Source: JAIWNK01 sp964453115
GTDB taxonomy: Bacteria > Chloroflexota > Anaerolineae > Anaerolineales > Anaerolineaceae
DNA: 64,000 nt
Direction: 5' to 3'
Assembly (NCBI GenBank): GCA_964453115.1
Contig: CAYVRT010000008.1
Coordinates: 1-64,000, forward strand
Shown: piece by piece, positions 24,775-34,100 of the stretch
Layout of the letters: the number at the start of each line of letters is the position of its first letter
How positions within the stretch are numbered: the stretch's first letter is position 1
Position numbers and translations under genes: made by a program
Notes under the pieces: generated by a model
What the model was told of the DNA's origin: nothing
Seen by the model: the letters and a program-made list of their open reading frames with translations, nothing else
Database searches by the model: none

Positions 24775-26144
24775 AAAAGCGGCTCTTCCTCTTGCTGCTG
24801 CTGGGGCTGCCGGTTGCCGCACTGGCGGCCTGGGTCTTTTTGCGCTACCTGACGCCAGGCAGCAACAGCGGGCGCGATCAACGCGTGCTGCAATGGTTGC
24901 GCGCCCCACAAGCTCATCCAGAATGGGCTGTGCAGGCCGGTCAGCGCTGCGGCGATGCACCTTTTTTGCTGCCAAGCGCCGGGTACATTGGCTATGTGTG
25001 GGGCGATTCCTTTCGCCCTGGTCATCAACACCAGGGCATTGATATCTTCGGTGGCACCTCGCCCGGGCAAACGCCCGTCCTGGCGGCCTACGATGGCTAC
25101 CTGACACGCCTTCCAGACTGGAAGTCGAGTCTGATCCAGCGCGTCCCCAGTGACCCACTTCACCCCGGCCAACAAATCTGGCTCTATTACACCCACCTGG
25201 CCGACCCGCAAGGCAATTCGCTCATTGATGCACACTTTCCGCCCGGCACCAGTGAAGTTTTCATCCCGGCCGGCAGCCTGCTTGGCTACCAGGGCAATTA
25301 TTCCGGCACGCCTGGCGCCCCGGTTGGTGTCCACCTCCATTTTTCCATCGTTGGCGACGATGGCAAGGGCCATTTTCTGAACGAATTGCAAATTGAAAAC
25401 ACCTTCGACCCCTCGCCCTACCTGGGCATTCCGCTCAATGCCGCCGCACAGCCACCCGACATTCCACTCTGCCCATCCAATGCCGGAGAGCCGCCCCCCC
25501 CCACCACTACCATCCCGCCGCCCACCGCACTTCAGCCCACGCCCTCCGCTCCGGCAGCAGCCTCGGCCACACCCACAAGCTCGCCTCTGCCTGAAAATGT
25601 TCCCGCCTGCCTGCTAGGTGGCGCCTGCCAGCTGACAGCCGACCTGCCGCTCGATTTGCAACCCGCAACCGAGTTACCCGCCGAATGCCAGAAGCACTTC
25701 CTCTACCAGCCCGAAACCCGGCTCAACCGCCTGATGAGCGCCGACCTGTGCGCACTGCTCAACACAGCACCTGATGCACTCAAAATTCGCACCATCTTTC
25801 GCAGCCTGGCCGAACAGCAGCACATTTACAACCAAGCCAGCGACCGCAGCACGGTTGCCTTTCCGGGCAGTTCACAGCACCATAGCGGGCTGGCAATTGA
25901 CTTTTGCAGCCTGGAAAATGGCTGTCAGATTGGCCTGAAGAGCGGTTTTGAGCAAACGCAGGTCTACACCTGGCTGCTTGCTGAGGCCGATCGGTATGGG
26001 TTTGTGGAGCCATATGCCCATTTTGAGCAGCTGCGCAGACTGCTTGGCATCACCGAGCCAGTGCTGCAAAATGTGCCACCCGCCGCCGAACACCATCACT
26101 GGCTGTATCTTGGCCCGGCGCTGACCGCCAGCTGGCAACCCTAA
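24771..26144 (+). CDS. Fused M23 (LytM)-like and M15 (VanY)-like murein peptidase
   Basis: The 457-residue protein has a signal anchor (residues 3-22), an M23-like domain with HQHQGIDIFGG (His87-x3-Asp91) and GVHLHFSI, a Pro/Thr/Ala-rich linker (about 240-285), and an M15 D-Ala-D-Ala carboxypeptidase-type domain with SSQHHSGLAIDF and a terminal EHHHWLYLG. Both zinc sites look complete: M23 His, Asp and HxH; M15 His, Asp and EHxxW-like. One chain would thus carry an endopeptidase and a carboxypeptidase acting on peptidoglycan outside the membrane. It overlaps miaB by 4 nt, an unlikely functional partner. Its stop is shared with the convergent gene in CTAA. Confidence 0.8.
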   Translation: MKKRLFLLLLLGLPVAALAAWVFLRYLTPGSNSGRDQRVLQWLRAPQAHPEWAVQAGQRCGDAPFLLPSAGYIGYVWGDSFRPGHQHQGIDIFGGTSPGQTPVLAAYDGYLTRLPDWKSSLIQRVPSDPLHPGQQIWLYYTHLADPQGNSLIDAHFPPGTSEVFIPAGSLLGYQGNYSGTPGAPVGVHLHFSIVGDDGKGHFLNELQIENTFDPSPYLGIPLNAAAQPPDIPLCPSNAGEPPPPTTTIPPPTALQPTPSAPAAASATPTSSPLPENVPACLLGGACQLTADLPLDLQPATELPAECQKHFLYQPETRLNRLMSADLCALLNTAPDALKIRTIFRSLAEQQHIYNQASDRSTVAFPGSSQHHSGLAIDFCSLENGCQIGLKSGFEQTQVYTWLLAEADRYGFVEPYAHFEQLRRLLGITEPVLQNVPPAAEHHHWLYLGPALTASWQP

Positions 26145-27238
26145 AGCAAGCGCTGCACCTCAAACAACAAACGCTCAATTTGCTCGACAGTATGCGTGGC
26201 AAAAATGGCAATCCGCAGCGCACCGCCAACCGGCGTGCTGCTGTAGGTGCGGACATGCGCAATGCAAATGTCACGCGCCAGCAACTCATCCTTGATGCGT
26301 CCCAAATCCAGGCCTGGACGCACGCCCAGGCATAAGATGGGGGCGCGCGTCTCCGGCAGCGGCCAGCCAAGCTGCCGAAACCCTTGCCGGGCAAGGGCCA
26401 CGTTCTGCCATAACTGCTGCCGTAAGGCCGCATCCTGTGCCAGTTCCAGGGCGCGTGCTGCCGCGGCGGCAATTGGCAGCGGGGTTGGGCTTGCGCCAAC
26501 CGTCACACGGCTGTGAGCTTCCAAGTCGGCCAAGAGCGCTGCCGAACCCGGAATGAGGCCACCATAGCCGCCCAGCCCTTTGCTCAAGGTACCACACACC
26601 CGGCAGCGTTCCAGCGAAACGCCGCATTCTTCCGTCACACCCCGACCATGTTCCCCCAACACCCCAAAAGCATGGGCATCATCCAATGCCACCTCGCCAT
26701 CCCAGGCCTCTGCCACCGCCAGGTAATTCGGCAGGGGCGCCAGTTCGCCAGAAATGGGAAAAAGTCCATCGCTAAAAATGAGCGGGCGTTCGCCGGCGCG
26801 CAGATGGGTGTGAATTTCCTGCCGCAGCGCATCCGCATCTCCATGTGCGAAACCATGCACAGGCAGGCCACTGCTGCGCGCCCCATCCCAGACGCTGAAA
26901 TGTGAAGCAGAATCAACAAAAATGCGTTGACAAACTGCGCTGCGTCCCTGGGCAATCAGGGCGCTGCCCAAATAGCCCGAGGAAAAATACAGCACCCGTT
27001 CCACGCCAAAGAAAGCCGCTGCCTGAGCCTCGAGCCAGGTATAGAGGGCGTGTTCGCCATAGCCGCCGCGCGAGGTGCCGGTTGTCAGGCCGTAGCGTTG
27101 CAATGCCTCTGCCGCAGCCGCCAGCACCTGCGGGTGGCTTTGCAGCCCCAAATAGCCCGTGCCAGAAAAATAATCCCGCTCACGCCCGGCAATCTGCGTC
27201 CGGGCGCCCATTGGCCCTTGCATATCCAGTTCCATCAT
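26141..27238 (-). CDS. Alpha-oxoamine synthase (BioF/Kbl-type PLP enzyme)
   Basis: A 365-residue fold-type I PLP enzyme with the alpha-oxoamine synthase layout: SGTGYLGL near the start, His113 (ring-stacking position), ALDDAHAFGVLGEHGRG with the PLP-N Asp, and the Schiff-base Lys220 in GTLSKGLGGYGG. Family members condense an amino acid with an acyl-CoA (8-amino-7-oxononanoate, 2-amino-3-ketobutyrate, 3-ketosphinganine). The N-terminus is short compared with BioF. No biotin genes are nearby; it is the last gene after a dipeptide epimerase and an NlpC/P60 peptidase. Two adjacent ATGs exist; a GAGGGAG ribosome-binding site fits either. A second family member lies at 48241. Confidence 0.82.
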   Translation of the reverse strand: MMELDMQGPMGARTQIAGRERDYFSGTGYLGLQSHPQVLAAAAEALQRYGLTTGTSRGGYGEHALYTWLEAQAAAFFGVERVLYFSSGYLGSALIAQGRSAVCQRIFVDSASHFSVWDGARSSGLPVHGFAHGDADALRQEIHTHLRAGERPLIFSDGLFPISGELAPLPNYLAVAEAWDGEVALDDAHAFGVLGEHGRGVTEECGVSLERCRVCGTLSKGLGGYGGLIPGSAALLADLEAHSRVTVGASPTPLPIAAAAARALELAQDAALRQQLWQNVALARQGFRQLGWPLPETRAPILCLGVRPGLDLGRIKDELLARDICIAHVRTYSSTPVGGALRIAIFATHTVEQIERLLFEVQRLL

Positions 27239-27253
27239 GCTCCCTCTCGTCAG

Positions 27254-28240
27254 CTATGCAAAGAAGGTCGCAGCACCGATAAAGCTATCCTTCAGGTGTG
27301 GCACGGCCTGCACGTTATCGAAATAAACGCCATTGCGGCTACGGGATGAGTGGAGAATATCCCACCCCCCCAGACTGATGGCAACATGCGTAATGCTGCG
27401 CTGCTCGCCCAGTTCGCCAAAGAACAGCAAATCACCTGGCTGATAGGGGAAATCCACCTTGCGCCCGGCATCATATTGCAGATCGGCATCGCGCGGGATG
27501 AGAATGCCCACCCAACGGTGCGCCAGTTGCGCCAGCCCCGAGCAATCAATTCCATGTGCGCTGCAACCGCCCCATAAATACTGCACGCCCGTCAGGGTGA
27601 GAGCATCCGCCAGCAATTGTTTGCGCTGTGCTTCAGCAGTTTGCGGCAATGCATCCAGGGCGCGCAATTGCGCCAGGGGCAGCCAGCCCTGTTGATCGGC
27701 TTGCACCTTTGCCCAGCCAGTCTGTGTTGCCAGCAAGCCCAGCGCCGAGCCGCCCAGGGCGCGCCCAACCAGGGGTGCATCCTCTGCTGGCGATTGACGC
27801 AACACTGCAATGGGCGACAGAACAAGGTGCGTTGGCTCAGGCAGCAGCGCATCCGTCAGGTAGGGCAAATAGGCCCAACCCAAATAGCCATCCATCTGCC
27901 GCACCAATGCCCAACGGCCCTGTTCTTCCAAAATTTCCAACGGCCAACCAAACAGCAATTGGCTGAGTTGTTCGGCCAGCCAGGAGGGGCCAGCATGGAG
28001 GCTGGTTAAATTGACGGCCACGCGCAGCAAGCGGTTTTCCGGCTTGCGCAACACGCGCACCCCGCCAAGATCTGGGTGCCAAGCCGACAGGTGCAGGCGC
28101 AACGCCTCAAACATCTCCGCATCCAGCAAACGCCCGCTCAAAACATGGGAATTGGGCTGTACTTCCAGGTCACAAATGGTGAGGCGAGAATCGGCATACT
28201 GAGAACGAAAGGCTTGCAATGCAGCAAGGAATTCTTCCAT
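27254..28240 (-). CDS. NlpC/P60 cysteine peptidase with SH3-type domains (YkfC-like)
   Basis: A 328-residue protein without a signal peptide. The N-terminal half holds bacterial SH3-like segments (EEQGRWALVRQMDGYLGWAYL; TQTGWAKVQADQQGWLPL). The C-terminal 120 residues are an NlpC/P60 domain with the Cys in GIDCSGLAQL (about residue 233) and His residues in THVAISLG and ILHSSR. The arrangement matches gamma-D-glutamyl-L-diamino acid endopeptidases such as YkfC, which trim imported murein peptides in the cytoplasm. The dipeptide epimerase gene 21 nt upstream is the usual partner (YkfB), which supports recycling of L-Ala-D-Glu. Confidence 0.85.
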   Translation of the reverse strand: MEEFLAALQAFRSQYADSRLTICDLEVQPNSHVLSGRLLDAEMFEALRLHLSAWHPDLGGVRVLRKPENRLLRVAVNLTSLHAGPSWLAEQLSQLLFGWPLEILEEQGRWALVRQMDGYLGWAYLPYLTDALLPEPTHLVLSPIAVLRQSPAEDAPLVGRALGGSALGLLATQTGWAKVQADQQGWLPLAQLRALDALPQTAEAQRKQLLADALTLTGVQYLWGGCSAHGIDCSGLAQLAHRWVGILIPRDADLQYDAGRKVDFPYQPGDLLFFGELGEQRSITHVAISLGGWDILHSSRSRNGVYFDNVQAVPHLKDSFIGAATFFA

Positions 28241-28261
28241 GATCGGCTCCTGAAGAGAAAA

Positions 28262-29275
28262 CTACGGGCGCGGCAAGGCGCCAATGCCGGGGCGGTCTGG
28301 CAGGGTCAGCCAGGCACGGTCATCATATTGAACGCCCTCAAATGGGTCGTTGGAAATCAGCATCGGCGCGTCCAGGTCTACCCAATCGGCCAGGCCAGCC
28401 ATGTGCGCCATTGCCGTCGTCCCCAATGAGGTTTCAATCATACAGCCAAGCATAACGCGCATCCCGCGTTCATAGGCCCGGCGCAACATCTTCAGCGCAA
28501 TGCTTAACCCGCCCACCTTCATCAGCTTGAGGTTGACGCCCCGCACACCCGCATTGGCCAGGCGTTCCACATCTTCCAGAGTCTGCACCGATTCATCCGC
28601 CACAATTGGGATGCTGGTGCGTTTTTGCAGTTCCCCCATTGCCTCAATCTGGTCCCATTTGAGCGGCTGTTCAATCATTTCCAGCCGGAAGCGCTCCAAG
28701 CGTTCCAGGCGCACGAGCGCCTCGTCAAACGTCCAGCCCGCGTTGGCATCTACCCGCAGCCGAGCATCCGGGCGGGCTTCGCGAATGGCCGACAGGCGAG
28801 CCTCGTCATCATCGCTGCCCAGCTTGACCTTGATGTTGGGGAATTTGGAAATGCGTCGCGCCATGCGCGCCATGCCCTGCGGCGTATCAATGGCAATCGT
28901 GAAAGAAGTTGGCATGGCCTGCGGACGCGGCAGCCCCAACAGCTTATAGAGCGGCTCATTGCGCATGCGCCCAATCCGGTCATAGAGGGCCAGTTCGAGC
29001 GCACAGCGGGCAGTTGCCGGGCCTTCGTTTCCCACCCAGGCGGGAATATCCTCCACCTGATCGGGCAGGGGTTCCTTCTTCTCTGCCGCCATCTGCCAGC
29101 AGGCAATCATATCTTCTGGCTTGATGCCATAATAGGGAGCAATGGTGCCTTCGCCATAACCGGCGTCGCCTTTCAGGCGAATAATAAAGGCCTGCCGCGT
29201 ATCACTGACGCCATACGACAGCCGGAAGGGGTTGCGTAATTTGAGCGTGACTGTTTCCCAGATAAGATGTGGCAT
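28262..29275 (-). CDS. Enolase-superfamily dipeptide epimerase (L-Ala-D/L-Glu type)
   Basis: 337 residues from the ATG chosen for its match to family N-termini (MPHLIWETVTLKLRNPFRLS); the frame is open 31 codons further but into the neighbouring gene. It has a capping domain and a modified TIM barrel with the catalytic Lys pair at 149/151 (NIKVKLG), metal ligands in VDANAG (Asp176), MIEQPL and VADES, and the second catalytic Lys in LKLMKVGG. This is the dipeptide epimerase pattern of YkfB/YcjG. It would convert L-Ala-D-Glu released from murein to L-Ala-L-Glu for degradation; specificity for other dipeptides is possible. It has its own -10 box at the end of phzF. Confidence 0.85.
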   Translation of the reverse strand: MPHLIWETVTLKLRNPFRLSYGVSDTRQAFIIRLKGDAGYGEGTIAPYYGIKPEDMIACWQMAAEKKEPLPDQVEDIPAWVGNEGPATARCALELALYDRIGRMRNEPLYKLLGLPRPQAMPTSFTIAIDTPQGMARMARRISKFPNIKVKLGSDDDEARLSAIREARPDARLRVDANAGWTFDEALVRLERLERFRLEMIEQPLKWDQIEAMGELQKRTSIPIVADESVQTLEDVERLANAGVRGVNLKLMKVGGLSIALKMLRRAYERGMRVMLGCMIETSLGTTAMAHMAGLADWVDLDAPMLISNDPFEGVQYDDRAWLTLPDRPGIGALPRP

Positions 29276-29305
29276 GGAGACCTCGCAGAGAAATGATGTA
29301 AGAAA

Positions 29306-29311
29306 ATTATA
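29306..29311 (-). promoter_or_regulatory. -10 box ahead of epimerase-NlpC-oxoamine synthase genes
   Basis: TATAAT on the minus strand, 30 nt before the epimerase ATG; it overlaps the stop codon of phzF (GTATAAT). It could let the murein-peptide genes be expressed separately from pfkA-phzF. Confidence 0.5.
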
Positions 29312-30104
29312 CACCCAATTCGGCCAGAAAGACGGTAACCGCCTGGCCGCTGATGAAAACCCGTTCATCCTGCCAGCGCAGGCGCAGCTCGCCGCCGCGC
29401 GCCGAGGCCTGATAGGCGCGCAGTGAAGTGCGCCCCAGCTGCGCAGCCCAATAGGGCGTCAGCAAGCAATGTGCCGAGCCGGTAACCGGGTCTTCTGGCA
29501 CGCCTTGTGATGCAGCAAAGACGCGCGAAACAAAATCGTAAGGCGCAGGGGGCGCAGTGCGGCAGGTGATGAGAATATCGCGCACCGGCAGGGTTAGCAC
29601 AGCGGCAAAATCGGGCCGCAGGTTGCGCAATTGCTCTTCGCTCTCCAGCTCCAGCAGGTAATCCTGCCGGAAAGCGCCACAAAAGCGCACCTCAGCCAGC
29701 CCCAGTGCAGCCAGGAGGCCAGGCAACGGAGGGCATGGCGTTAGCTGCCGGGCGGGAAAATCGAGCGTAATCCAGCCATCGGCTTCCGGAATGGCAAACA
29801 GCAGCCCGCTGCGGGTGTGAAAGCGAATCGGCTGCCCGGATGGCGCCAGCCCGGTTTGCCACAAAGCATGGGCCGTTGCCAGGGTCGCATGACCGCACAG
29901 GTCTACCTCGACAGCCGGGGTGAACCAGCGCAAATCGAAGCCACCATCGGGGCGCGCCAGCGGAAAGGCCGTCTCGGACAGGTTCATTTCACGCGCCAGG
30001 TTTTGCATCCATTCCTGCGGTAATTCATGCTCGGCCAAACACACCGCCGCCGGGTTGCCAGCAAAGAGCTGATGGGTGAAGGCATCTACCTGAACGAGTT
30101 GCAT
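29307..30104 (-). CDS. PhzF-family isomerase/epimerase-like protein
   Basis: A 265-residue protein of the PhzF/DAP-epimerase fold. The N-terminal motif QVDAFTHQLFAGNPAAVCL, the catalytic Glu in LSETAF (about residue 44) and CGHATLATAH are typical, and the second half repeats the fold with EDPVTGSAHCLL. Most family members have unknown substrates; PhzF itself isomerises trans-2,3-dihydro-3-hydroxyanthranilate. There are no phenazine genes here. It begins 7 nt after pfkA and probably shares its transcript. Confidence 0.88.
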   Translation of the reverse strand: MQLVQVDAFTHQLFAGNPAAVCLAEHELPQEWMQNLAREMNLSETAFPLARPDGGFDLRWFTPAVEVDLCGHATLATAHALWQTGLAPSGQPIRFHTRSGLLFAIPEADGWITLDFPARQLTPCPPLPGLLAALGLAEVRFCGAFRQDYLLELESEEQLRNLRPDFAAVLTLPVRDILITCRTAPPAPYDFVSRVFAASQGVPEDPVTGSAHCLLTPYWAAQLGRTSLRAYQASARGGELRLRWQDERVFISGQAVTVFLAELGV

Positions 30105-30111
30105 CGCCGCT

Positions 30112-31098
30112 TCAGCGCGCCAGAATCGAGGCCATGTTCAAGTTATCGGCAGAAAGGATGCGCTTGCGTGAGACGACAACACTGAGCGGCACCGGCTCCA
30201 TCTCGCGTCCATTGAGGCCGACCATCACGCCACTTTGCCCATTGAGCAAAAATTCAACCGCCTTGACGCCAAAGCGCGAGGCCAACAAACGATCGAAGGC
30301 CGAGGGCTTGCCGCCGCGTTGAATGTGTCCCAGAATGGTCACACGAGTCGAAAAGCCAATATCCATCGCGTCAATTTGCTGCCCAAGCTCGGCAGTGTGG
30401 GGGGTGTAGCCTTCGGCTACCACCACAATGGCATGGGTCTTGCCGCGCCGATAGGATTCCTCAATCGCCCGCGCCACTTCCTCAACCGGCGTTTGCACTT
30501 CTGGCACAAGCACCAGTTCAGCACCGGTGATAATGCCCGCCTGTGTCGCCAAATAGCCCGATTCGCGCCCCATCGTCTCGACCAAAAAGGCGCGGCTGTG
30601 CGAAGAAGCGGTGTCGCGCAGTTTATCAATTGCATCCACAATCGTATTCAGCGCCGTATCCACACCAATGCACATATCGGTGCCGTAAATATCGTTATCT
30701 ATGCTGCCTGGCAGCCCAACCACCCGCACCCCCTGCTCGGACAGTTTGAGTGCGCCATTCAGCGAGCCATCACCGCCAATTACAATCAGGCCATCTATTT
30801 GTGCATTATTCATCTGCCGAATGGCCTCGCGCTGCCCGCGCGGCTCGCGAAATTCTTTGCTGCGTGCGGTTTGCAAAATGGTGCCGCCGCGCTGTAAAAT
30901 TCCGCCCACATCCCGCGCCCCCAACTCGCGGAAAGTCCCCCGAATCAATCCCTCATAGCCGCCCTCAACACCGACCACACGCACATTATTCGACAACCCC
31001 GTCCGCACAACTGCCCGAATACAGGGGTTCATCCCTGGTGCATCACCACCTGAGGTCAACACGGCAATGGTTTGAATAGTTTGGTTCTTAGAAAACAT
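30112..31098 (-). CDS. pfkA: ATP-dependent 6-phosphofructokinase
   Basis: 328 residues from the ATG (MFSKNQTIQT); a TTG five codons earlier is the alternative. Signature regions: VLTSGGDAPGMN (ATP loop), IGGDGSLNGA and LPGSIDNDIYGTD (catalytic Asp in DND), and GHIQRGG (fructose-6-phosphate site). Gly in GGDGS and Gly in LPGSIDND, rather than the Asp and Lys of pyrophosphate enzymes, indicate use of ATP. The enzyme commits glucose to glycolysis. It is the first gene of the pfkA-phzF unit and is separated from dnaE by a terminator. Confidence 0.95.
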   Translation of the reverse strand: MFSKNQTIQTIAVLTSGGDAPGMNPCIRAVVRTGLSNNVRVVGVEGGYEGLIRGTFRELGARDVGGILQRGGTILQTARSKEFREPRGQREAIRQMNNAQIDGLIVIGGDGSLNGALKLSEQGVRVVGLPGSIDNDIYGTDMCIGVDTALNTIVDAIDKLRDTASSHSRAFLVETMGRESGYLATQAGIITGAELVLVPEVQTPVEEVARAIEESYRRGKTHAIVVVAEGYTPHTAELGQQIDAMDIGFSTRVTILGHIQRGGKPSAFDRLLASRFGVKAVEFLLNGQSGVMVGLNGREMEPVPLSVVVSRKRILSADNLNMASILAR

Positions 31099-31119
31099 CT
31101 TCTTAGCCTTCAATCCAGT

Positions 31120-31142
31120 AAAAAATGCGTCTTTTGAGACGC
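31120..31142 (-). terminator. Rho-independent terminator after dnaE
   Basis: Reading leftward: stem GCGTCT-CAAA-AGACGC followed by A and six T. It lies between the dnaE stop (31174) and pfkA. A TACAAT box at 31146-31151 sits just in front of it. Confidence 0.7.
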
Positions 31143-31173
31143 CCTATTGTATCTTAAAACGTCAGATTGTGGC

Positions 31174-34100
31174 CTATAAAACTTTCAGTTGCTCAACGGT
31201 CACATTCTCTTCGCCAACAATCCCTTTCAGGCGCTCCAGCAATTGGGATGAATAGCCCGTCGTATCGTTCGGAAATTCAAGAAAATAGCTATGTCCGTTT
31301 TCAAACACAATCATCGAGAATTTATCATCGCCCGGACAGGCCACCAATTCGTGAAACACCCGTCGCAAGCGGCGGCTATCGGAGGCTTTGTTGCCATTTT
31401 GACGCAGAATGACGGTTACCATGCACGGCTGTGCGCTGCCAGGGGTGCGCGGCGGCAGGATGTAGGCCACTGGCTTGAAGGGAATTGCACCGCTTGACGA
31501 TGAAGCAGGGGGCGGCAGGGGCGGGGGCAGTTTGCCGGGTTGCTCATTCAAAGCAGCCGCGGCGGAATGAGCCAGAACAGATGGCGGGCCATCTTCCCAG
31601 ATGGGGCGGGCAGGCAATCCATCGTCTTCCCAGGCGGGGGGCGGCGGCGGGCCTTCCTCTTCCCAGGCAGGCGGGGCCGGGGGGGCCGGTTGATAGGCAG
31701 GTTGTGGCGCTTCGGCAATGCCATCGCCATCCCACTCCCCCAAAAAGCTGTAATCTGGCTCGGCGGCAACCGGCTGTTCAAGCTCCAGTGCATCCAGTTG
31801 CTGCACCTCCACCTCATCCACCAGAATCTTGGCATCGGCGCTCTCGGCATCCAGCCGCCCGGTTGCACAAATCACCACATCCGGGCGCATTTGTTTGCCA
31901 AATTGCTGCCAGGCCCGCGAGAAAAACACCAAATCCACTTTGCCTTGCACATCCTCCAGCGTAACAAACCCCATCCACTTGCCACTCTTTGTCTGATGCG
32001 GGCGGCTGCCAACAATCAACCCGGCCACCACAACCCGTTCGCCGGGGCGTGCGCTGCCCAATTCGCCAGAAAGGTGGGTAATCTTATGCTTGAGGGCATT
32101 GAGATAGGGGCTGAGGGGATGATCGGAGACATACAGGCCAATCAGTTCGCGCTCCCATTCCAGTTGTTGCCGTCGGTCAAGGGGTGGGCCGGGCGGCAGG
32201 CTAATCATCTCACTCACACCGCTCTCGCCGCCAAACAAGCTCATCTGCCCGGCCTGCAAAGCGCGAAAATGGCTGGCCGAAACCGACATAATTCGCTCCA
32301 GAGCATCCAGCAGCGCCGAACGCGCCCCAAACCGATCCATTGCCCCCACCTTAATCAGACTCTCGAGCGAACGTTTGCCCACCTGTCGCAAATCCAGGCG
32401 GTGCGCAAAGTCATTCAGGTCACGGAAAGCCCCCCCGGCCTGCCGTTCCTGCAAAATCATCTCAACCGAAGCCTGCCCAACATTTTTGACTGCCCCCATG
32501 CCAAACCGAATCGCCGAGCGCTCTCCCTCGCCATCCTCAATCGTAAAGTCCCAGCCGCTGCTGTTCACATCCGGGGGCAGCACATCAATCCCCATCGAGC
32601 GGCAGTCGGCGGCATAGAAAGCGACCTTCTCCGTCTCGCTCATCGAGGCCGAAAGCACAGCCGTCATATACTCAACCGGGTAATGTACCTTCAGGTAACC
32701 CGTCTGCACGGCAATCACGCCATAATCGGCGGCATGGCTCTTGTTGAAGCCATAGCGGGCAAATTCTTCCCAATCGGCAAAAATGGAATCGGCCGTCTCT
32801 TCGGAAATGCCGCGCTGCACAGCGCCGGTAACAAATTTCTTGTGATGCTTATCAATCTTCTCTTTTTGTTTCTTCGAAATCGCCTTGCGCAACTCGTCCG
32901 ACTCGGAGGGCGTATAACCAGCCAGGTCCACCGCGGCGCGCATAATTTGTTCCTGATAAATCGGGATGCCATACGTCTCGGCGAAAATTGGCTCCATGCT
33001 GGGGTGCCGATAGGTGACCGGCTCTTCGCCATGCATGCGCCGAATGTACTGCGGGATAAATTCCAGCGGCCCCGGACGATAGAGCGCCACCATTGCAATC
33101 ACGTTCGCCAGATTGCGCGGCTTCATCTGCACCAGATAACGGGTCATGCCCGAACCTTCCAGCTGGAAGACACCCGCCGTCAACCCGCGCCCAAGCAGTT
33201 CAAACGTCTCGGGGTCATCGAGCGGAATATTGCTCAAATCCAGTTTTTGCCCATGCCGTTCCTCAATCAGCTTGCAGGCGCGCTGCATAATCGTCAGCGT
33301 CACCAGGCCGAGGAAATCTACCTTCAACAAGCCCTGCGATTCCACAACCGCCATTTCAAATTGCGTCACGGCCTTAATCGGGTTGTCTTCTGAGCCGCTG
33401 GTTGGGCGGTGCAGGGGAGCATATTCAATGATGGGACGGTCGGTAATCACCACCCCGGCTGCGTGCGTGCCGGCATTGCGAATTGAACCTTCCATCTCGC
33501 GGGCTGTATCAATCAGTGCTTTGAGATAATCGGCCTCTTCGTAGGCGGCCTTGAGGTCCGGCACTGCTTCGAGTGCGCCGCCAATCGTGACCGGCTTGCC
33601 CGGCACATTCGGGATTAGCTTGCTCACCCGGTCCACCTCGGCAAGCGGAATGTCCATCACCCGGCCCACATCGCGGATGGCGGCGCGTGCGCCGAGCGTG
33701 CCAAAGGTAATAATCTGCGCCACGTGGTCGGTGCCGTATTTTTGGGCACAGTATTGCATGACATGGGCGCGCCGGTCATCTTGAAAATCCAGGTCAATAT
33801 CGGGCATGGAGATACGCCCCGGGTTGAGGAAGCGCTCAAAAATCAGCCCCTGTTCAATTGGCTCAACCAGGGTAATATCCAACACATAGGCCACCATAGA
33901 GCCGGCCGCCGAACCACGCGCATTGTACCAAATGCCCTCTTCTCGGGCATGGCGGCACAGATCCCACACAATCAAGAAGTAGGCATCAAAGCCCATCTTT
34001 TGAATGATGCCCAATTCATATTCGAGCCGCTCCTGCACCACCGGGTCGCTGACACGGGCGCCATAGCGGCGATGCATCCCTTCCAGGCAAAGCTGCCGCA

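Noticed and set aside
31540..33393. 617-codon open frame antisense to dnaE
   Set aside because: Long, but lies opposite a clear DnaE with conserved motifs; His/Pro/Asn-rich translation and no ribosome-binding site.
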